Source: Megamerina dolium
Lineage: Eukaryota > Arthropoda > Insecta > Diptera > Megamerinidae
DNA length: 64,000 nt
Direction of reading: 5' to 3'
NCBI GenBank assembly: GCA_963854835.1
Contig: OY978526.1
Coordinates: 69,536,418-69,600,417, forward strand
The first letter of the stretch is position 1. Every line of letters begins with the position of its first letter. Made by a program: the position numbers and the translations under genes. This document shows positions 1 through 12,037 of the stretch, piece after piece. The notes beneath the pieces were generated by a model. That model worked only from the letters and a program-made list of their open reading frames with translations. It was not told where the DNA came from and did not search any database.

Positions 1-169
1 TGAATAACAAAATTTAAGGAATTTGATTTTTGACATTATTTCAAAATTTTTGCAATGCAATTGAAACATATGACAGATCAAATTTGCATAAACAAAACAT
101 AAAGAAACAAAGAAGCGTAAAGGAATTCCACTGTATGAGCATTAATTTTGTATGGGAGCACCCCCAAAG

Positions 170-670
170 AGGGTTGAGGAGAGCAAACAATTTGGGGTGA
201 CTCACACTGACTCACATGGGTGATTCAGTTATAGTGATATAGGTGATTCACTTATAGGATTATTGGAATTTGAGGAAATTTTGTTAAATTGCATATTAGG
301 GCGGGTTAAAGCGTTTAGTGATATTTTACACCTCCTAGCGTTATTCGATGGGCAATTTTTAGCAATTTCATCGAATAAGCTCAAATCGTAGCTCAAAAGT
401 AAGTTTTCAAACACCGAAACTTTAAAAATATGTATTTTCTATATTTGGGGGGTTAGTAAATTTGCTTCTGATGTTTATTTTTATTTATGAGTGCTGCTCG
501 AGTACGTTTTGCTACATTTTAGTCATATTTTATAGGTTTTATAGCTATTTCACTGACAAATGCTGTTCTTACCCACAAAATAATCGACTTTTTCCTTTCC
601 TTTTTTCCCAAATATTAAATTTTACCGTGACCCCATCGACGATTTTACGACATTATTTAAAAAAAAATTT
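170..670 (+). repeat. Dispersed repeat R-A, copy 1
   Basis: About 500 bp aligns with 50868-51365: CACACTGACTCACAT, GTTAAAGCGTTTAG, GATATTTTACACCTCCTAGC, TTTTACCGTGACCCCA and CGACATTATT occur in the same order. No coding capacity or terminal repeats were found. Class unknown. Confidence 0.7.
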
Positions 671-1439
671 AAACAATGCCTAATAAAAGCATATGAATAT
701 AATTTTCGATATTACTATGAAAATTTTTGCAATAATGTCGAAAGGTTGCATTAATTGCAATAAATATAAAAAATAAATTTGAAATTTTTGCAAAAATTTT
801 TCGACATTAATACTTTACATACAGTTGACACCAAAAACAAAAATACTAACACCTTATGACTACGAGTACGAGTACGAGTATGTGACAACACTCACACATA
901 TGAATATTATGTAAATAAATGTTGTATTTTGATCTTTATGTCAGGACTTTTAACATCTTTTTATTTGAGTTACTATGTGCTTGTTGTTGTTGTTGTTGTT
1001 TTTCACCTGCACACGATTATTTATGCAAAACAAATTTTCTCAAATCACTTAAATCCTCTATTCCTCCTCGTATTGTTTACTTTGAAGATGCTATTTTGGG
1101 ACGACAGTAGCAAAACTCATAGTGCTGATATACCCTCTTAGCAGTGTACGAGTATATTCACACACATTCATATGTATGAATCTACAAAAATGTCTGTCTG
1201 TTCATAATGTACAATATTTACATTATCGTAGTCTATTCAAATACACTTTGGCATAAATTTTATAAACCTGTAGTATGTTATTTTTAATCTGCATTGTTAT
1301 TGTTCATTTTGCCTACCTTATATTTATGTGCTACTCATTTTCAATGTTGTGACATGTTGTATGTTGTATCTTGTCAGCTGTTTGTGTTCGTTTTAAATTT
1401 TATTTTATTTTTTTTTTTGTTATTTTGTCTCTTCACAAG
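671..1439. other. AT-rich noncoding stretch
   Basis: No supported gene. It holds a CGAGTA triplicate at 861-878, a TTGTTG tract near 980-1000 and T-runs. Confidence 0.6.
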
Positions 1440-1499
1440 AATCAGCATCATCAACACCATCAGTCACAGCCAGTCGAGCGCCGCTACAACCAACCATCA
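1440..1499 (+). other. Candidate small exon inside noncoding DNA
   Basis: A long T-rich tract ends in CTTCACAAG, followed by 60 bases without a stop in any frame, richer in C and G than their surroundings, and then GTAAGTAAGTG, a near-ideal donor. The three readings would give NQHHQHHQ..., ISIINTISHSQ... or SASSTPSVTAS.... A second strong acceptor, TTTTTTTTCTTTTTTCAG, ends at 1617. It could be one exon of a large gene extending outside the window, or chance. Confidence 0.25.
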
Positions 1500-1619
1500 G
1501 TAAGTAAGTGTTTAGCCTTTTTTGGATGTTTTGACAAAATAGTTTAAGTTATAAATTAAACACTAACAGCATGTGTGGATATTTCTGATTTGTTTGTGAT
1601 TTTTTTTCTTTTTTCAGTA

Positions 1620-2404
1620 GTCAATATCACTGCAGCAGTTGTAATAGTAAAGGGTTTTCTTAAGGAAATTTTGTATTTTTCAAATTGGCAGCACTTTTTC
1701 TGGTGGCAGCACAATTTTTGACAGCTGAGGGTTGATCTTACTTCAGCTTAGATGTTCATCTCATTGTATTAACAATGGAATAAAGCTTATAAACTATGGA
1801 ATTTTATTTCCAAAATCAATTTTTAGTCAGAAATATTTTTAGCGCACTTTTTTCGGTAGCAATCGAAAAAAAAAATCGCACTTCTAAATTCTATACCCTT
1901 AAAAATGAACACCCTTTGGATAGTAGCTTCACTCTCTCACTGTCATCATCAGCATTATCGTTACCATCGACATCGACAGTAGTGAGTACAAATTTTATAT
2001 TCAATATATGTGATGATTTGCATAAATTTGAAATTTAAAGAGTAAATATGTTTTGTTGTTTTCATTTATCAAATGTCTTGGTTTTTTATATAAATAGTAA
2101 TATGGTAGTGTGAAGCTGTGGAAATTTAATGCACAATTTGATGAAGAAAACCATGTTCGTATTCAAAAAAACACTAAACAAAGCGTTGTTTTTTGGGTTC
2201 TTCAATAATCAAACTTAGTCTATAATGCATTACATACTTTATAATGTCGTAGCATCGAATTGTAAAAAGAAACACCAAAAATTATCCAAAAGATCTTAAT
2301 TATGTCTATATCTGGGACTATATTTTAACAATAATTTGATTGAAATTATCGAACACTAACAATTATCCTTATATGCTAAGGACCCTATTTATTATATGCA
2401 CAAA
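1620..2404. other. Noncoding stretch
   Basis: Nothing recognisable apart from short simple repeats; open frames here lack coding character. Confidence 0.5.
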
Positions 2405-2995
2405 TATCAGAGGTAGTAAAAAGAAATCCACTATTTTTCCAATAGATGATTTAGTAATTCCTATCTTGTGTTGTATAATTGCAAGTGGGTCACTTACGAC
2501 AACGTCAAGCTTAAATGGTTGTGATCGAACAGCGGTGAGCCACTGCAAACGGTGACCAAGCTAGAATTGACGGCCAGCAATGTTTCGCTGTATGTTTGGT
2601 GGGATTGGCTGGCTTTCATCTACTATTAGCTGTTCCACTATAGTCAAACTCCTGATTCAGACCTAACCTGTCAAAAATTGGATCATAAGAAGGAAACAGT
2701 AACCCCAAAGTGCCCAGCATTGGCCAATAGGAGAGGAATTGTGTTCAATCAGGACAATGGCAGGCTACATACATCGATAGTAATTCGCCAGAAGTTTCGT
2801 AAATTGATTTGTTGCTTCTTATGCACGTCCCTAATACCAGCCAGACCTGTTTCTGTCGGTGGAGAATAATTTTAGTGGTGAAAAATTCGCCTTTAAAGGT
2901 GCTGTGAAAATCGACTGTTCCCAGTATTACGTCATTAGGAGCGAAGGATTCTATGAGAGAGGTATATTGGAATCACCTTCAAAATACAACTAGTT
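2405..2995 (+). pseudogene. Mariner relic with internal deletion
   Basis: The left end GGTAGTAAAAAGAAATCCAC plus about 90 bp match the end of the deleted mariner at 24420-24929. The C-terminal half of a transposase follows: LTASNVSLYVWWDW, then CPALANRRGIVFNQDNGRLH (second Asp), then GFYERGILE. Several stops and shifts. The right inverted end is not evident. Confidence 0.7.
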
Positions 2996-3360
2996 AACTA
3001 ATTATGCTAAGTAAAGACAGAAATAAAAAATAAAATATTGTTAAGGAAAAAATAATCAGGCTCAGAGTTACGCTTCCGCTTTCCTAGAGGCGATTATGGA
3101 GTGATTTATAAATTTTCGGGTGTTTTTAAATTCATATTGTATGAACACCTCTTTAAATGATTAAGATAAGGAGAAAGAATGTGTGGGAGATATATTATGA
3201 ACAAATTTAGGTCGGTTAGTCATATTTTTTACTCCTCTAGTGGCACCCTTGAAGTTTTGAGAGTTTTGGAAATGTACAATGATCAGGATTGGCTTCAGCC
3301 TTACATTTTATATCTCTGGAAGTGAGATACTTATTATGATTAAAAGAAAAGAATATAATA

Positions 3361-3884
3361 GCCCAGAGAGACGGCAGCGTTAATCCGGATTAACGATTTA
3401 ATTCGAATTAACTCGGGCATTAACTGCAACTAATTCGCATTAACTCTATGAGTTAATTCTCAAAATTAAAGAGGATTAGGACAATTTCGGATGGCAACAC
3501 TGCTGAAAAATTTCTATTGTGAATTTTTCTCGATCCAGCGTACAAAACAATAGGTGTGTTCGCTTATAAAAAAATTTCAACAATTGTTAACAGTTTTTGA
3601 CATGAGTAGCGTTGGCGAAAAAATAAATCCAGCTGTCAATTACGAACTGTGAATGTCAATTTACAAGTTTCTGATAGTTTTCAGTTCACGTACTTCTTGT
3701 AGATTTTCTTATATCGAGAGTGACAGATGACAGATATTGATAATGATAGTAATGTAAGTGAGCAGACCTAATAAAACAGCAATCAGCCGTTTAATTAATC
3801 CGCAATACTGCCGTCTGTCAGGTTAATATTTTATTCGGATTAAGTGCGCCGGTAATCCGGATTAACGCTGCCGTCTGTCTAGGC
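3361..3884. mobile_element. Short inverted-repeat element (MITE), GACGGCAGCG ends
   Basis: Ends AGACGGCAGCGTTAATCCGG and its inverse (TAATCCGGATTAACGCTGCC, 3853-3872) with a few mismatches, about 35 bp. An extra inner copy of CTGCCGTCTGTCAGG occurs near 3808-3822. The interior is rich in ATTAACTC/GAGTTAAT palindromes. TATAA/TAA next to both ends may be a target duplication. No transposase; the superfamily is undecided. Confidence 0.75.
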
Positions 3885-3889
3885 TATAA

Positions 3890-5348
3890 GATAAAAAAAA
3901 ACTATTATTCAAAATTTTGCTTTATGAGGAAGGTCTAAAATTCCATAAATTTTGATGAACTTTTTTACTTTTACATAGTTTTTTTATTAAATTTAATATT
4001 TTAAAATGTAGAATATTTCTGCCCTCCATTGACGGGTCACCTATATGTTCGTTTTTATATGAATAAAATAGTATAAAATTTTTAGTTTCAAAAATGTAGT
4101 ATTTTGGTTTTCGATACAGCCTATAAGTTGGATGTAAATGGTGTGTGTGTGTGTGTTTGAACAATAGTATAAGTGGCTAAATTTGCATTAACTGCAGATA
4201 ATATTGGATTTAAAGATTTTTATCACAATTGCATACATATTTACATATACTATACATATGTATATGTATTCACATTCGATATGTATATACATATATAGTA
4301 TGTATGTTATTCATATAACCATACATGGTCACCTGATTCTAATCAGATGTACAAGTATGATTTATAGAATTTATTTTCTTTTTTTTTTATTATTATTATA
4401 TTTTTTTTTAAGTTAACTGTTGAACTTGTAGCAAAAATATAGATAAGCGAGTATTAGTATGTTTGTATATAAAAAACGTCTTACATACAATGCGCAATGT
4501 CCATATGTATATTGGCACATATGAGCAGTGATTTAATCTTGGCTTTTACCTTTTTAATATTCTAATTGTTGTAGAGACATCGCGTATTTTGCTTCAAGCT
4601 GTGAAGTAATAGCAACATTTTACAGGGTATATCATTTCATTTACTAAGATAAACATATTAGTAAGCGAAAGGTAAAAAACCAAGTTAATTTCAAAGAAAA
4701 TATATAGGTAGGTGTTTCAGTAGGCAAGAGGTAATGGAATTCACCTGAAATTGAACTAAAACCACATTAAAATGGTGAAAAAGTTAACCTTTTCCACTTA
4801 CCGATTCTTCTTTTGTTTACAACCCATTCATATAACTTTCTCGAACCCTGCCATACATATTCAAATCGAGTTCATTTGCAACGCTGCACCCTGTAAATAA
4901 ACAATACCAGCTGAGCTCAGTTAAATTTATCTAAATATCTATTTAACATATTCTATAATACAGATTAGCAAATAAGTAAATGAAAATTTGTTTGAATCTT
5001 TTAATGTTCTCATTTTTACCCTACACACAACTGTATGAACATATTCATTTTGATCAATTGCTTGTAAGCACTTGAAGTAAGTATGAAGTATTTTTTTGAA
5101 CAGTAGAATTTTCAAATGTTGCTTCCTCTCCGACGGCTTCGATCAGTGTCAACAAATAGAAAACCTTAAGTCATCGATTTTAAATGAAACTAAAACTGAA
5201 ATGAAACAAATTTCAGAAAAATTGCAATAAATTTGCAATAGATTTGTATGGAATTGAAGCACTAAGCACCTGTCCGTCTTCTTTCTCTCTGGTATGTAGC
5301 TTGTTTGCATCATACCTTGAACAATCAGATATTCTGATAAAATTTTCT
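3890..5348. other. AT-rich noncoding stretch
   Basis: (GT)n at 4139-4158 and repeated TATACATATGTAT-like motifs at 4220-4310; no gene seen. Confidence 0.6.
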
Positions 5349-5516
5349 ATCGAAAAATTGATGTCCGAAAGGTTCTTCCTTTCGGAGCCGGCTAATATAA
5401 GTAGGTCCCTTCTTATACAGTCCAAAATTTAACACGCACAACAGTACTGGAAGAGAAGCTCAGCCAAAGTGCTCCTCGAGGCCTATAAATGCTACATATT
5501 TATATTTTTTTTACAA
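5349..5516 (+). mobile_element. SINE 3' half
   Basis: It matches the last half of the SINE: TTTCGGAGCCGGCTAATATA, then TTTAACACGCACAACAGTAC, then GAAGAGAAGCTC, then the end CTACATATTTATATTT. The 5' half lies next to it in opposite orientation at 5553-5745. Confidence 0.7.
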
Positions 5517-5552
5517 AGGACTTACTTAATTTAACCTGTTTCAAACAGTAGA

Positions 5553-5745
5553 AGCCTTCTGACGTGGAGATTTGTTACAGAGTTCTTTTTCGGAGCGTTT
5601 CATAGCAAACTGTTACTGCCGGAAGAATTACCAATTGCTTTCTGACAGGTGGATACTATTCGAAAGAAATATCCTTTCGATATTAAAGGTGATGTCTCAG
5701 TCGGCGATTGAACCCACGACCTACGGCTGAGAAGCAATAGTACCT
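5553..5745 (-). mobile_element. SINE 5' half, inverted relative to its neighbour
   Basis: It matches the tRNA-side half of the family on the minus strand, including TTCGAAAGAAATATC and box B-like TTGAACCCACGACC (plus-strand view). The two halves at 5349-5516 and here are roughly complementary parts of one element, which suggests an inversion or two truncated insertions. Confidence 0.6.
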
Positions 5746-6018
5746 ATCGTATTTTATATTCTGATCAATATTTCAGCATTTCAAAATTCGCTGAAAAATA
5801 GCCGTCTCAAGCCCCCATATCCTATAGCTCCCATATAAAATAGCTAAATTTACTCCCTCAATTGTTTTACTATATTTTGCTTAAACATAATTATGCGAAA
5901 ACCATATTTGGTTCATGAGCCCATAGTTTACATGGACAACGACAACGACAACGACAAATGGAGGAACTATGCCCAGTGTTTCATATAGCTCCCATACAAA
6001 GTCATTTCTGTGTCATTA

Positions 6019-6938
6019 CGAGGGTTGCATTTTATATTTTTTTAAATGATGAAAATGTATTTGGATATAATCAAAAATGGTTTTATTGGTTTTCAAAGTA
6101 TTCTCCATGATGGTTTTTACACTTTTGCATGCGCTCAAACCAATTGTCGAAGCACTTTTGCCACACCGATTGAGTCATCTCCAAAATATGGTTTTTGTTG
6201 GGTTTGGCTTGTCTTGGAAGACCCACACGGTCGATTGGTGTTTTGTTTCGGGCTCATACGCACGCATATATCCATGATTCGTCACCTGTCATGATCTTAT
6301 AAATGTGTTTCGAAGCACCACGATCGAATTTTTTCATAATTTCTTTGTACCAATCGACACGTGCCTTTTTTGAGCGATTGTTAAGTTATACGGGATCGAA
6401 AGAGAACAAATCTTTCTGACAGCTAAGTGTTCATGCAATATCGAACGCACGGCGGTGAAACTAATGCCCAAGGATGCCTCTATCTCACGGTATGTCACAT
6501 GACGATCTTTCATTATCAGTTCACGCACAGCATCGATGATTTCTGACCGATCGACAATGACCGATTTTGGACGATCTTTACGAAATTCATAATGAAGAGA
6601 ACGGCGATCACGCTTGAATTCGTTAAACCAGTTATAAATTGTCTGGAGGGTCGATGCTTCATCGCCAAATGCAGCATGAAGACGATCGAAACACTGTTGT
6701 TGAGGCAATTCACTTCGAAAATCGTAAAAAATCATAGCTTGAAAATGTTCATGAATTAAATCCATTTTTTGACCGAGATTAATTTTTCAAGTCACTGTAA
6801 ACAACAAAAATAGCGCTTGACAACCAAACGGTTTGAGTACCTTTATGCTAAAAAATGTCAAACTTTCCAATGGAAATGTCAGATTTGACGAAAACGTACT
6901 AGTTCATGCTTTTTAAAAAAATATAAAAGGCAACCGCG
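6019..6938. mobile_element. Internally deleted mariner
   Basis: Inverted ends CGAGGGTTGCATTTTATATT and CGCGGTTGCCTTTTATATTT (reverse) with TA flanks at 6017-6018 and 6939-6940. At 920 bp it is about 380 bp shorter than a full mariner. Confidence 0.88.
6046..6765 (-). pseudogene. Mariner transposase, middle missing
   Basis: 143 codons from MDLIHEHFQAMIFYDFRSEL cover the DNA-binding half. After a frame change the sequence resumes with KIMTGDES (first Asp kept) and then jumps to a C-terminal part reading WQKCFDNWFERM and YFENQ. The region carrying the second and third catalytic residues is deleted. Confidence 0.85.
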
Positions 6939-7865
6939 TACATTTAATAATAACTACATATTCCTCTTAAAACTGAATAGATCAAAGTTATGTTTAGTTA
7001 GCAGGTAAAAATTTAATGAAAAACGGACAGACGACGTTTACTATTTTATATAACTCTTATTCCAAATAACTATTTTAACACGCTAAATAATATCGTTATA
7101 CTTTATTCAAAAGAAATTTTGTATGTGACAGCCACATTTTGTATGCCGGAGCCCCATTAAGGGTTGGAGATAGAATATAGATGTATTCGTTCGGAATGTT
7201 TGAGCCAGTGAACTACAATCTCGCTGAGACATTTTACTATTATACGCAAGATATCTCGTTAATTATAGAGATAATTGTTAAAATTCAACAGCATTTATGT
7301 CAATTTTGTAGGTAAAATGCCCTAAGTAATTGGAATAGGGAGGAAGTATGCTCGAAAAAAATGTTGAGTAGTAAAAATCAAGGAGGGTCGATCGTATATT
7401 TCATCACTCAATGGGCAATTCCTGGACAATTGTGGGATTAATTGTCGATTTGCAGCTGGTTTTAAGTTAATTTTGTGGGAAATCCCTTCCTCAGGTGTGT
7501 AGATAGGAAGCAAGTATATTCGACGGCTAAATGCTGAGTAACAAATATTAATAGAGGTCATGAAAGAGAAATTTATGAAAACCTCAATATTGTAGGAGGG
7601 CCCATCTAATGCAGGAAAAATATTGCAGAGAAGAAATTAATGTAGGTCAGCCATACATTCTGGTTAATTTAATAAATATTCCAATTTTCAGTAATTTTTT
7701 TTTCTGGAGATAGGGCCGTATTATTTGAGATTAGTGGACCTACGACTCTAAAGGCTTCTCACACAATTAAACCATCTTTCCAAAAAAAAAAATATATTAT
7801 TTATATTCAAAATTGAATTGAATAGGCGCACGTTTTCTTTTTAAATTCCCACACACACACTCGAT

Positions 7866-7912
7866 ATATGCAAGTTATATACAGGCCGGCTTAGGCCGAC
7901 TGTAAGGCCATT
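7866..7912 (+). mobile_element. Helentron-like solo 3' end
   Basis: GCCGGCTTAGGCCGACTGTA then AGGCCATTTT resembles the 3' hairpin end of the long copies. Nothing of the body precedes it. Confidence 0.4.
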
Positions 7913-8581
7913 TTATTTTATTTCTATCTACAATATTTTAACAGCAGGTAATTATGTATTATAACTAACTGTTCATTTTGTATAAAACTACAATAATTTT
8001 TGCCTTGGAAAAAAATCGGTTTTTATACTTTTCGGAAACTATTCTACTTAGATATCAATTATAGTCGTATGTATGCAAATGTAAAATGAAACTATCAACA
8101 GTTTATATGCAAATGAGTTAAAATAGCCCTCAGCCTAATTTGAAATATACATATGTACATATACATATATATAAATACAGATGTAAAGATGCATGTGTAC
8201 ACTAGAAAATGCAACAGGTTGTTATTATGTTATTGTCGTTGTTGTTGTTGCTTCAACAATGCAAACGCATCCTTAAGCCAATATCAAAGCACCATTATTG
8301 CAATTCATTTATTTCCTATTCATTAGGCAAATTTACAAAAGATCTTAAGGAAAACAAAAAAGAATATAAATTTTGTAAATGCAATAAAAAAATGCATCTA
8401 CATACAATAATAATAGCATCATAATATGTTAGGGGCATATACAAGTACATACGTATGTACGCAGCGTTTGGTGGCGACAATAGCGCTAGCACTGCCGCAA
8501 CGCTATTGCTACCGCAACTTCTCCACCGTTTCTACATTTAAACGCCAGCGTACAGTGTACAATAGCTACATATTAGCACAA

Positions 8582-8607
8582 CCATCATCATCATCATCAT
8601 CATCATC
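8582..8607. repeat. (ATC)n microsatellite
   Basis: About eight ATC units; they create a serine or aspartate run in two open frames that have no other support. Confidence 0.85.
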
Positions 8608-9318
8608 GTCATTTAATGATAATTTTTCGTATCTAAATAGTCCCATTACAATAGGTGGCAACGCCTTATGTGAGTTTGTCTGCCACACCAAATCGATTGA
8701 AATGTGCGATATCATTGCACATTGAAATCGCATATTGTGTGTATTGGAATTTTGGAATTCTCTACCACTGCCTTCTGCCTGCCACGAGCGCTTTTTAAAC
8801 TTGATTTGGCGCACTGTAAAGTAAATCGTATACGGTACGTATATCATACAATTTACAATTTGCTTTAAAATTATTGAAAATATGTATATAGATGAAGAGA
8901 AAAAAAACAATATGAAACCAACAACAATATAAATAACATAGAGTAGCATTTAATGCTAGTGGCCGATTATGAGTCTTCATTAACCATACATACATACATG
9001 CATATGACTAAGTATATGTATATGTATAATAAAGAAGCAAAGGCAAATCGGCAGACAATATCAGTTAGTCTCAGTCACATATAGGCCAATGTTAATATTC
9101 GTATATAGGAATATGGTAAGGAAGGCAGGCAGTCATCATGCAACATCAGCTTTTTATTGTTGTATGTAGTTGTGAGGCATTTTCGGTGTTCCGCACCGAA
9201 AATGAAAATTTATAAATTGTGTAACGCCCACCCAAATCGCCCAGTGGGCAATCAGTTTACCATTGTATTCATACATGTGTGCAGTTGTAGATAAATACGA
9301 CTCTTTATGTATGATATA

Positions 9319-9697
9319 CATTCTGTCAAATAAGTACCCGGAAACCGGAAATTCTCATTTTTAATTTTCCCTCTGAGAATATTTCAAAAAAAAATTTTTC
9401 CCAGGTTGGCACAACTGTCAGCCACTATTCTGTGAATTTTTATTGCTATGTGCCATTTAGTTTGGTTACGGCGTCATTAGGAACAAGTCAACCTTTTGTG
9501 TGCGTTGCGATTTTTACTATGGATAAAAATATCGAACAAAGAGTTTGTGTGAAATTTTTGTGTGTTTCAAACGAAATTTCTTGTGCCAAAACGTTGGAAA
9601 TGTTGAAAAAAACATTTGGTGATTCAACCATGTCGAAAAAAAATTCTCAGAGGGAAAATTAAAAATGAGAATTTCCGGGTACTTATTTGACAGAATG
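9319..9697. mobile_element. Mini-mariner with duplicated inverted 5' end
   Basis: TA flanks lie at 9317-9318 and 9698-9699. The left about 310 bp match the 5' part of the element at 42621-43940, including the first part of its transposase, with a small insertion making a frameshift near 9555. The right 55 bp are not the normal 3' end but an inverted copy of the left end: CTCTGAGAAT and its complement are both present, while the intact element's right end shares only about 28 bp. Confidence 0.88.
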
Positions 9698-9939
9698 TAC
9701 AATATATTCACATACATATACGCATATTATTGTGTGCCTAAAATAAAGTATTTTCATTTTTTTTTGTTTCCTTCAATCAATTAAAGTCCATTATTTGCAT
9801 TTTTAATTACAAATTTATTAACAGAAATTTATGTTACTTCATTCGATGGCCTTTTATATTTTTTTAGGCAAAGTCATTATTCTATATTCACAGAAATTGT
9901 GGGGTTTTGGGAAGGAAAACGTTGACAAGCAGCGTCGAT

Positions 9940-10320
9940 AATCGTCATGCAGTACTGGGAAATCGGAAACCACCCTCCAGGTTCCTACGGTACCAATTGG
10001 GACACGTTGAATGGACGTGCTACATTCCTTGGTGAGGATCGAGGCCTAACTAAAACCTCTTCTGATCTAAGGAATTAGCACTCTGGTGGAAATGCAACTC
10101 CACATCGAATATCGTGGAATACCCGCGTATTCTTTGGTTACCACAACCACCACGAAAATCTCCGCGAAGGGCCGTTCACAACGATCAGATTGAAGGGATT
10201 CCAACCTGATCATCCGTGATACCAAATTTAAAGTCTTTGGTTAGACCTCGTAACCGCAGCTACTACCAGTTTCAACACCATCCGGCTCCGGACTGGTGAT
10301 CGGGAGAACTGATAATCGGA
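9940..10320 (+). repeat. Dispersed repeat R-B, copy 1
   Basis: Shares with 28965-29290 the blocks CTTGGTGAGGATCGAGGCCT, AATGCAACTCCACA, ACCACCACGAA and GGACTGGTGA in the same order. It is more GC-rich than its surroundings. It may be a piece of a retrotransposon, but no protein motif supports that. Confidence 0.65.
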
Positions 10321-10744
10321 AAGTTCGAAATGGAAACTACATTAAAATTTCTGTACGAAGTATAAGTATAGGATATTATTGACTGATTGAGAGAGGGAGA
10401 GAGTTAGCAATTCCACTTTGAAACACCAGTATTACTCTTAAAGTTTTGAGCAAGTGGAAGGAAGCCTTGGGCAAGATTATTGCCGGAATCGCTTAGCCAG
10501 ACTTACCGCAAAATATTTTATGCCGTTATTCTCAATGGTTGATATGTAATATTTTATAGTTTTTTGGCTTAATTAACGGCTGAAGATGTTAATTAAGCTC
10601 AAGGATGATAAGATTTGTCAGATATGAATTTAGTTGTCATACTGACATTTACAAAATTACGAAAATACTTTTTAAACTATCCAGAAGATTTTGTGTTGTC
10701 TTTATTGATGTTCAAATGTTTTTTTTATGCACACTTATAAAATG

Positions 10745-10995
10745 CCGTATGCCCGAGCTTCTCTTCTAGTACTGTAGTGCGTGCTAAATTTAGCACAATA
10801 TTAGAAGTTGCGTACTTATATTAGCCGGTTCCGAATGGCAGACCCCTTATGTCGTCACTTTTTCTGAGCTTTTGCACAGAAGCTTCTTCATGGCAAATTG
10901 TTATTGCTGGAAGGATTGCCGATTACTTGCTGACAGGTGGATACCGTTCGAAAGAAAAATCTTTTTAATACCACAGTTATGCTTCAGCCGGTGAA
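10745..10995 (-). mobile_element. tRNA-derived SINE, head missing
   Basis: The body and 3' part are present in inverse orientation: GAGCTTCTCTTC, then CCGGTTCCGAATGGCAG, then GACAGGTGGATACCGTTCGAA. The similarity stops before box A and B. Confidence 0.7.
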
Positions 10996-11094
10996 TTTGC
11001 GAATTTCTGTGTGAATTTTATCAAGTGGTTAAAAACATTAGCCACAAGAAAATCTTGGAATAGCCCTTACCTGTAGAATCTATATTGGCAGTTA

Positions 11095-11300
11095 TATAAG
11101 TTTTGAACCCTGAGAGTAGACGGGCGAACTTTCTCCTACAATTAGAAAGAAATAACCTCAGGATGCTGATTGGGGTCGTCTCAGGGCACAACACTTATGG
11201 ACATCATATAGCCACTTAAGATGTCATCACCGACCCGACGTGTCAGTCTTGTATAGAGGATATGAACACAACAAGAGTTCACTCTATCGCTTCTTTCTAT
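11095..11300 (+). pseudogene. Non-LTR retrotransposon C-terminal fragment
   Basis: The frame reads NNLRMLIGVVSGHNTYGHH, a stop, then DPTCQSCIED. The motif order (GH...H, then DP-C-xx-C) is typical of the end of reverse transcriptase proteins of non-LTR elements, the zinc-binding part. The rest is lost. Confidence 0.5.
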
Positions 11301-11454
11301 TCTTCTCTTTCATTAGCCTGTCCTTCTATTTTCTTTTCTATTTCTGGGTTTGAGTACAATGGGTATTTTACTGAGTGCTCTGGTTCTAATCCTGCCCACC
11401 TCTTCAAATCAATTCAACAGATCAGTCATGGCTTTTTTTGGAAAAAATTTATTA

Positions 11455-11880
11455 TTTCTTGACAATGTCTCCTTTAACTCGATACATTTAATTCAGCGTT
11501 TAAAAAATTCCTTCCAATAATATTTTTTCTCAAAGTTCTCAAAATAGATATTTGTTTCATCGACGACCTCTTCATTCGACCCGAATCTCTTACCGGTGAG
11601 ACATTTATTTAGATTTGTAAATGGGAAATAGTCTCAGGGTGATAAATCGTTTGCGAGGCAACCATCTTGGGGTTCCATGTCCAAATATGTATTCATATGA
11701 TGTACTCTCAGCTCCGTTGATATGCTGAGGCATTTTACGTACTTTCGTTTTCCGACAGTTCAATATCATTCCATGTGTTTTACGATTACCACTTTTAGAC
11801 GACCTAAACATTCGGCGTCACTTATGCTGGTACGACCACAACGGAATTTTAGGGCTTTTCGTCTGAACACCGGCTAATAC
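11455..11880 (-). pseudogene. Decayed mariner transposase fragment
   Basis: On the minus strand the sequence gives, in shifting frames, a helix-turn-helix part (IELSENES..., VHHMNTYLDME) followed at once by the C-terminal signature FGSNEEVVDETNIYFENFEKK and CIELKGDIVKK. The whole catalytic centre is missing. No inverted ends were found. Confidence 0.6.
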
Positions 11881-12037
11881 AAAACTCAAGTGTCTGTACG
11901 AATCCTATTTTCAAGGCGATCTAATATTTTTCACAATTTATATTTTTTGAGCTTTTAAATTTTGTTGAGTTAACATACAGGAACTATGATTATGATGATA
12001 CAATTTTTAGTTACTTTCGACTCACTTTCTTTATATA

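Larger units (their letters stand above)
6940..9316. other. Noncoding stretch with weak repeats
   Basis: Holds a loose duplication (GGAAGTATGCTCG-like near 7342 and GGAAGCAAGTATATTCGACG near 7508), a Helentron-like 3' tip at 7866-7912 and an (ATC)n tract. A more GC-rich patch near 9185-9250 is unexplained. No supported gene. Confidence 0.5.

Noticed and set aside
8426..8725. Open frame of 99 codons with a serine run
   Set aside because: The run comes from an (ATC)n microsatellite, and there is no family motif. An opposing frame of 127 codons shows the same artefact as an aspartate run.
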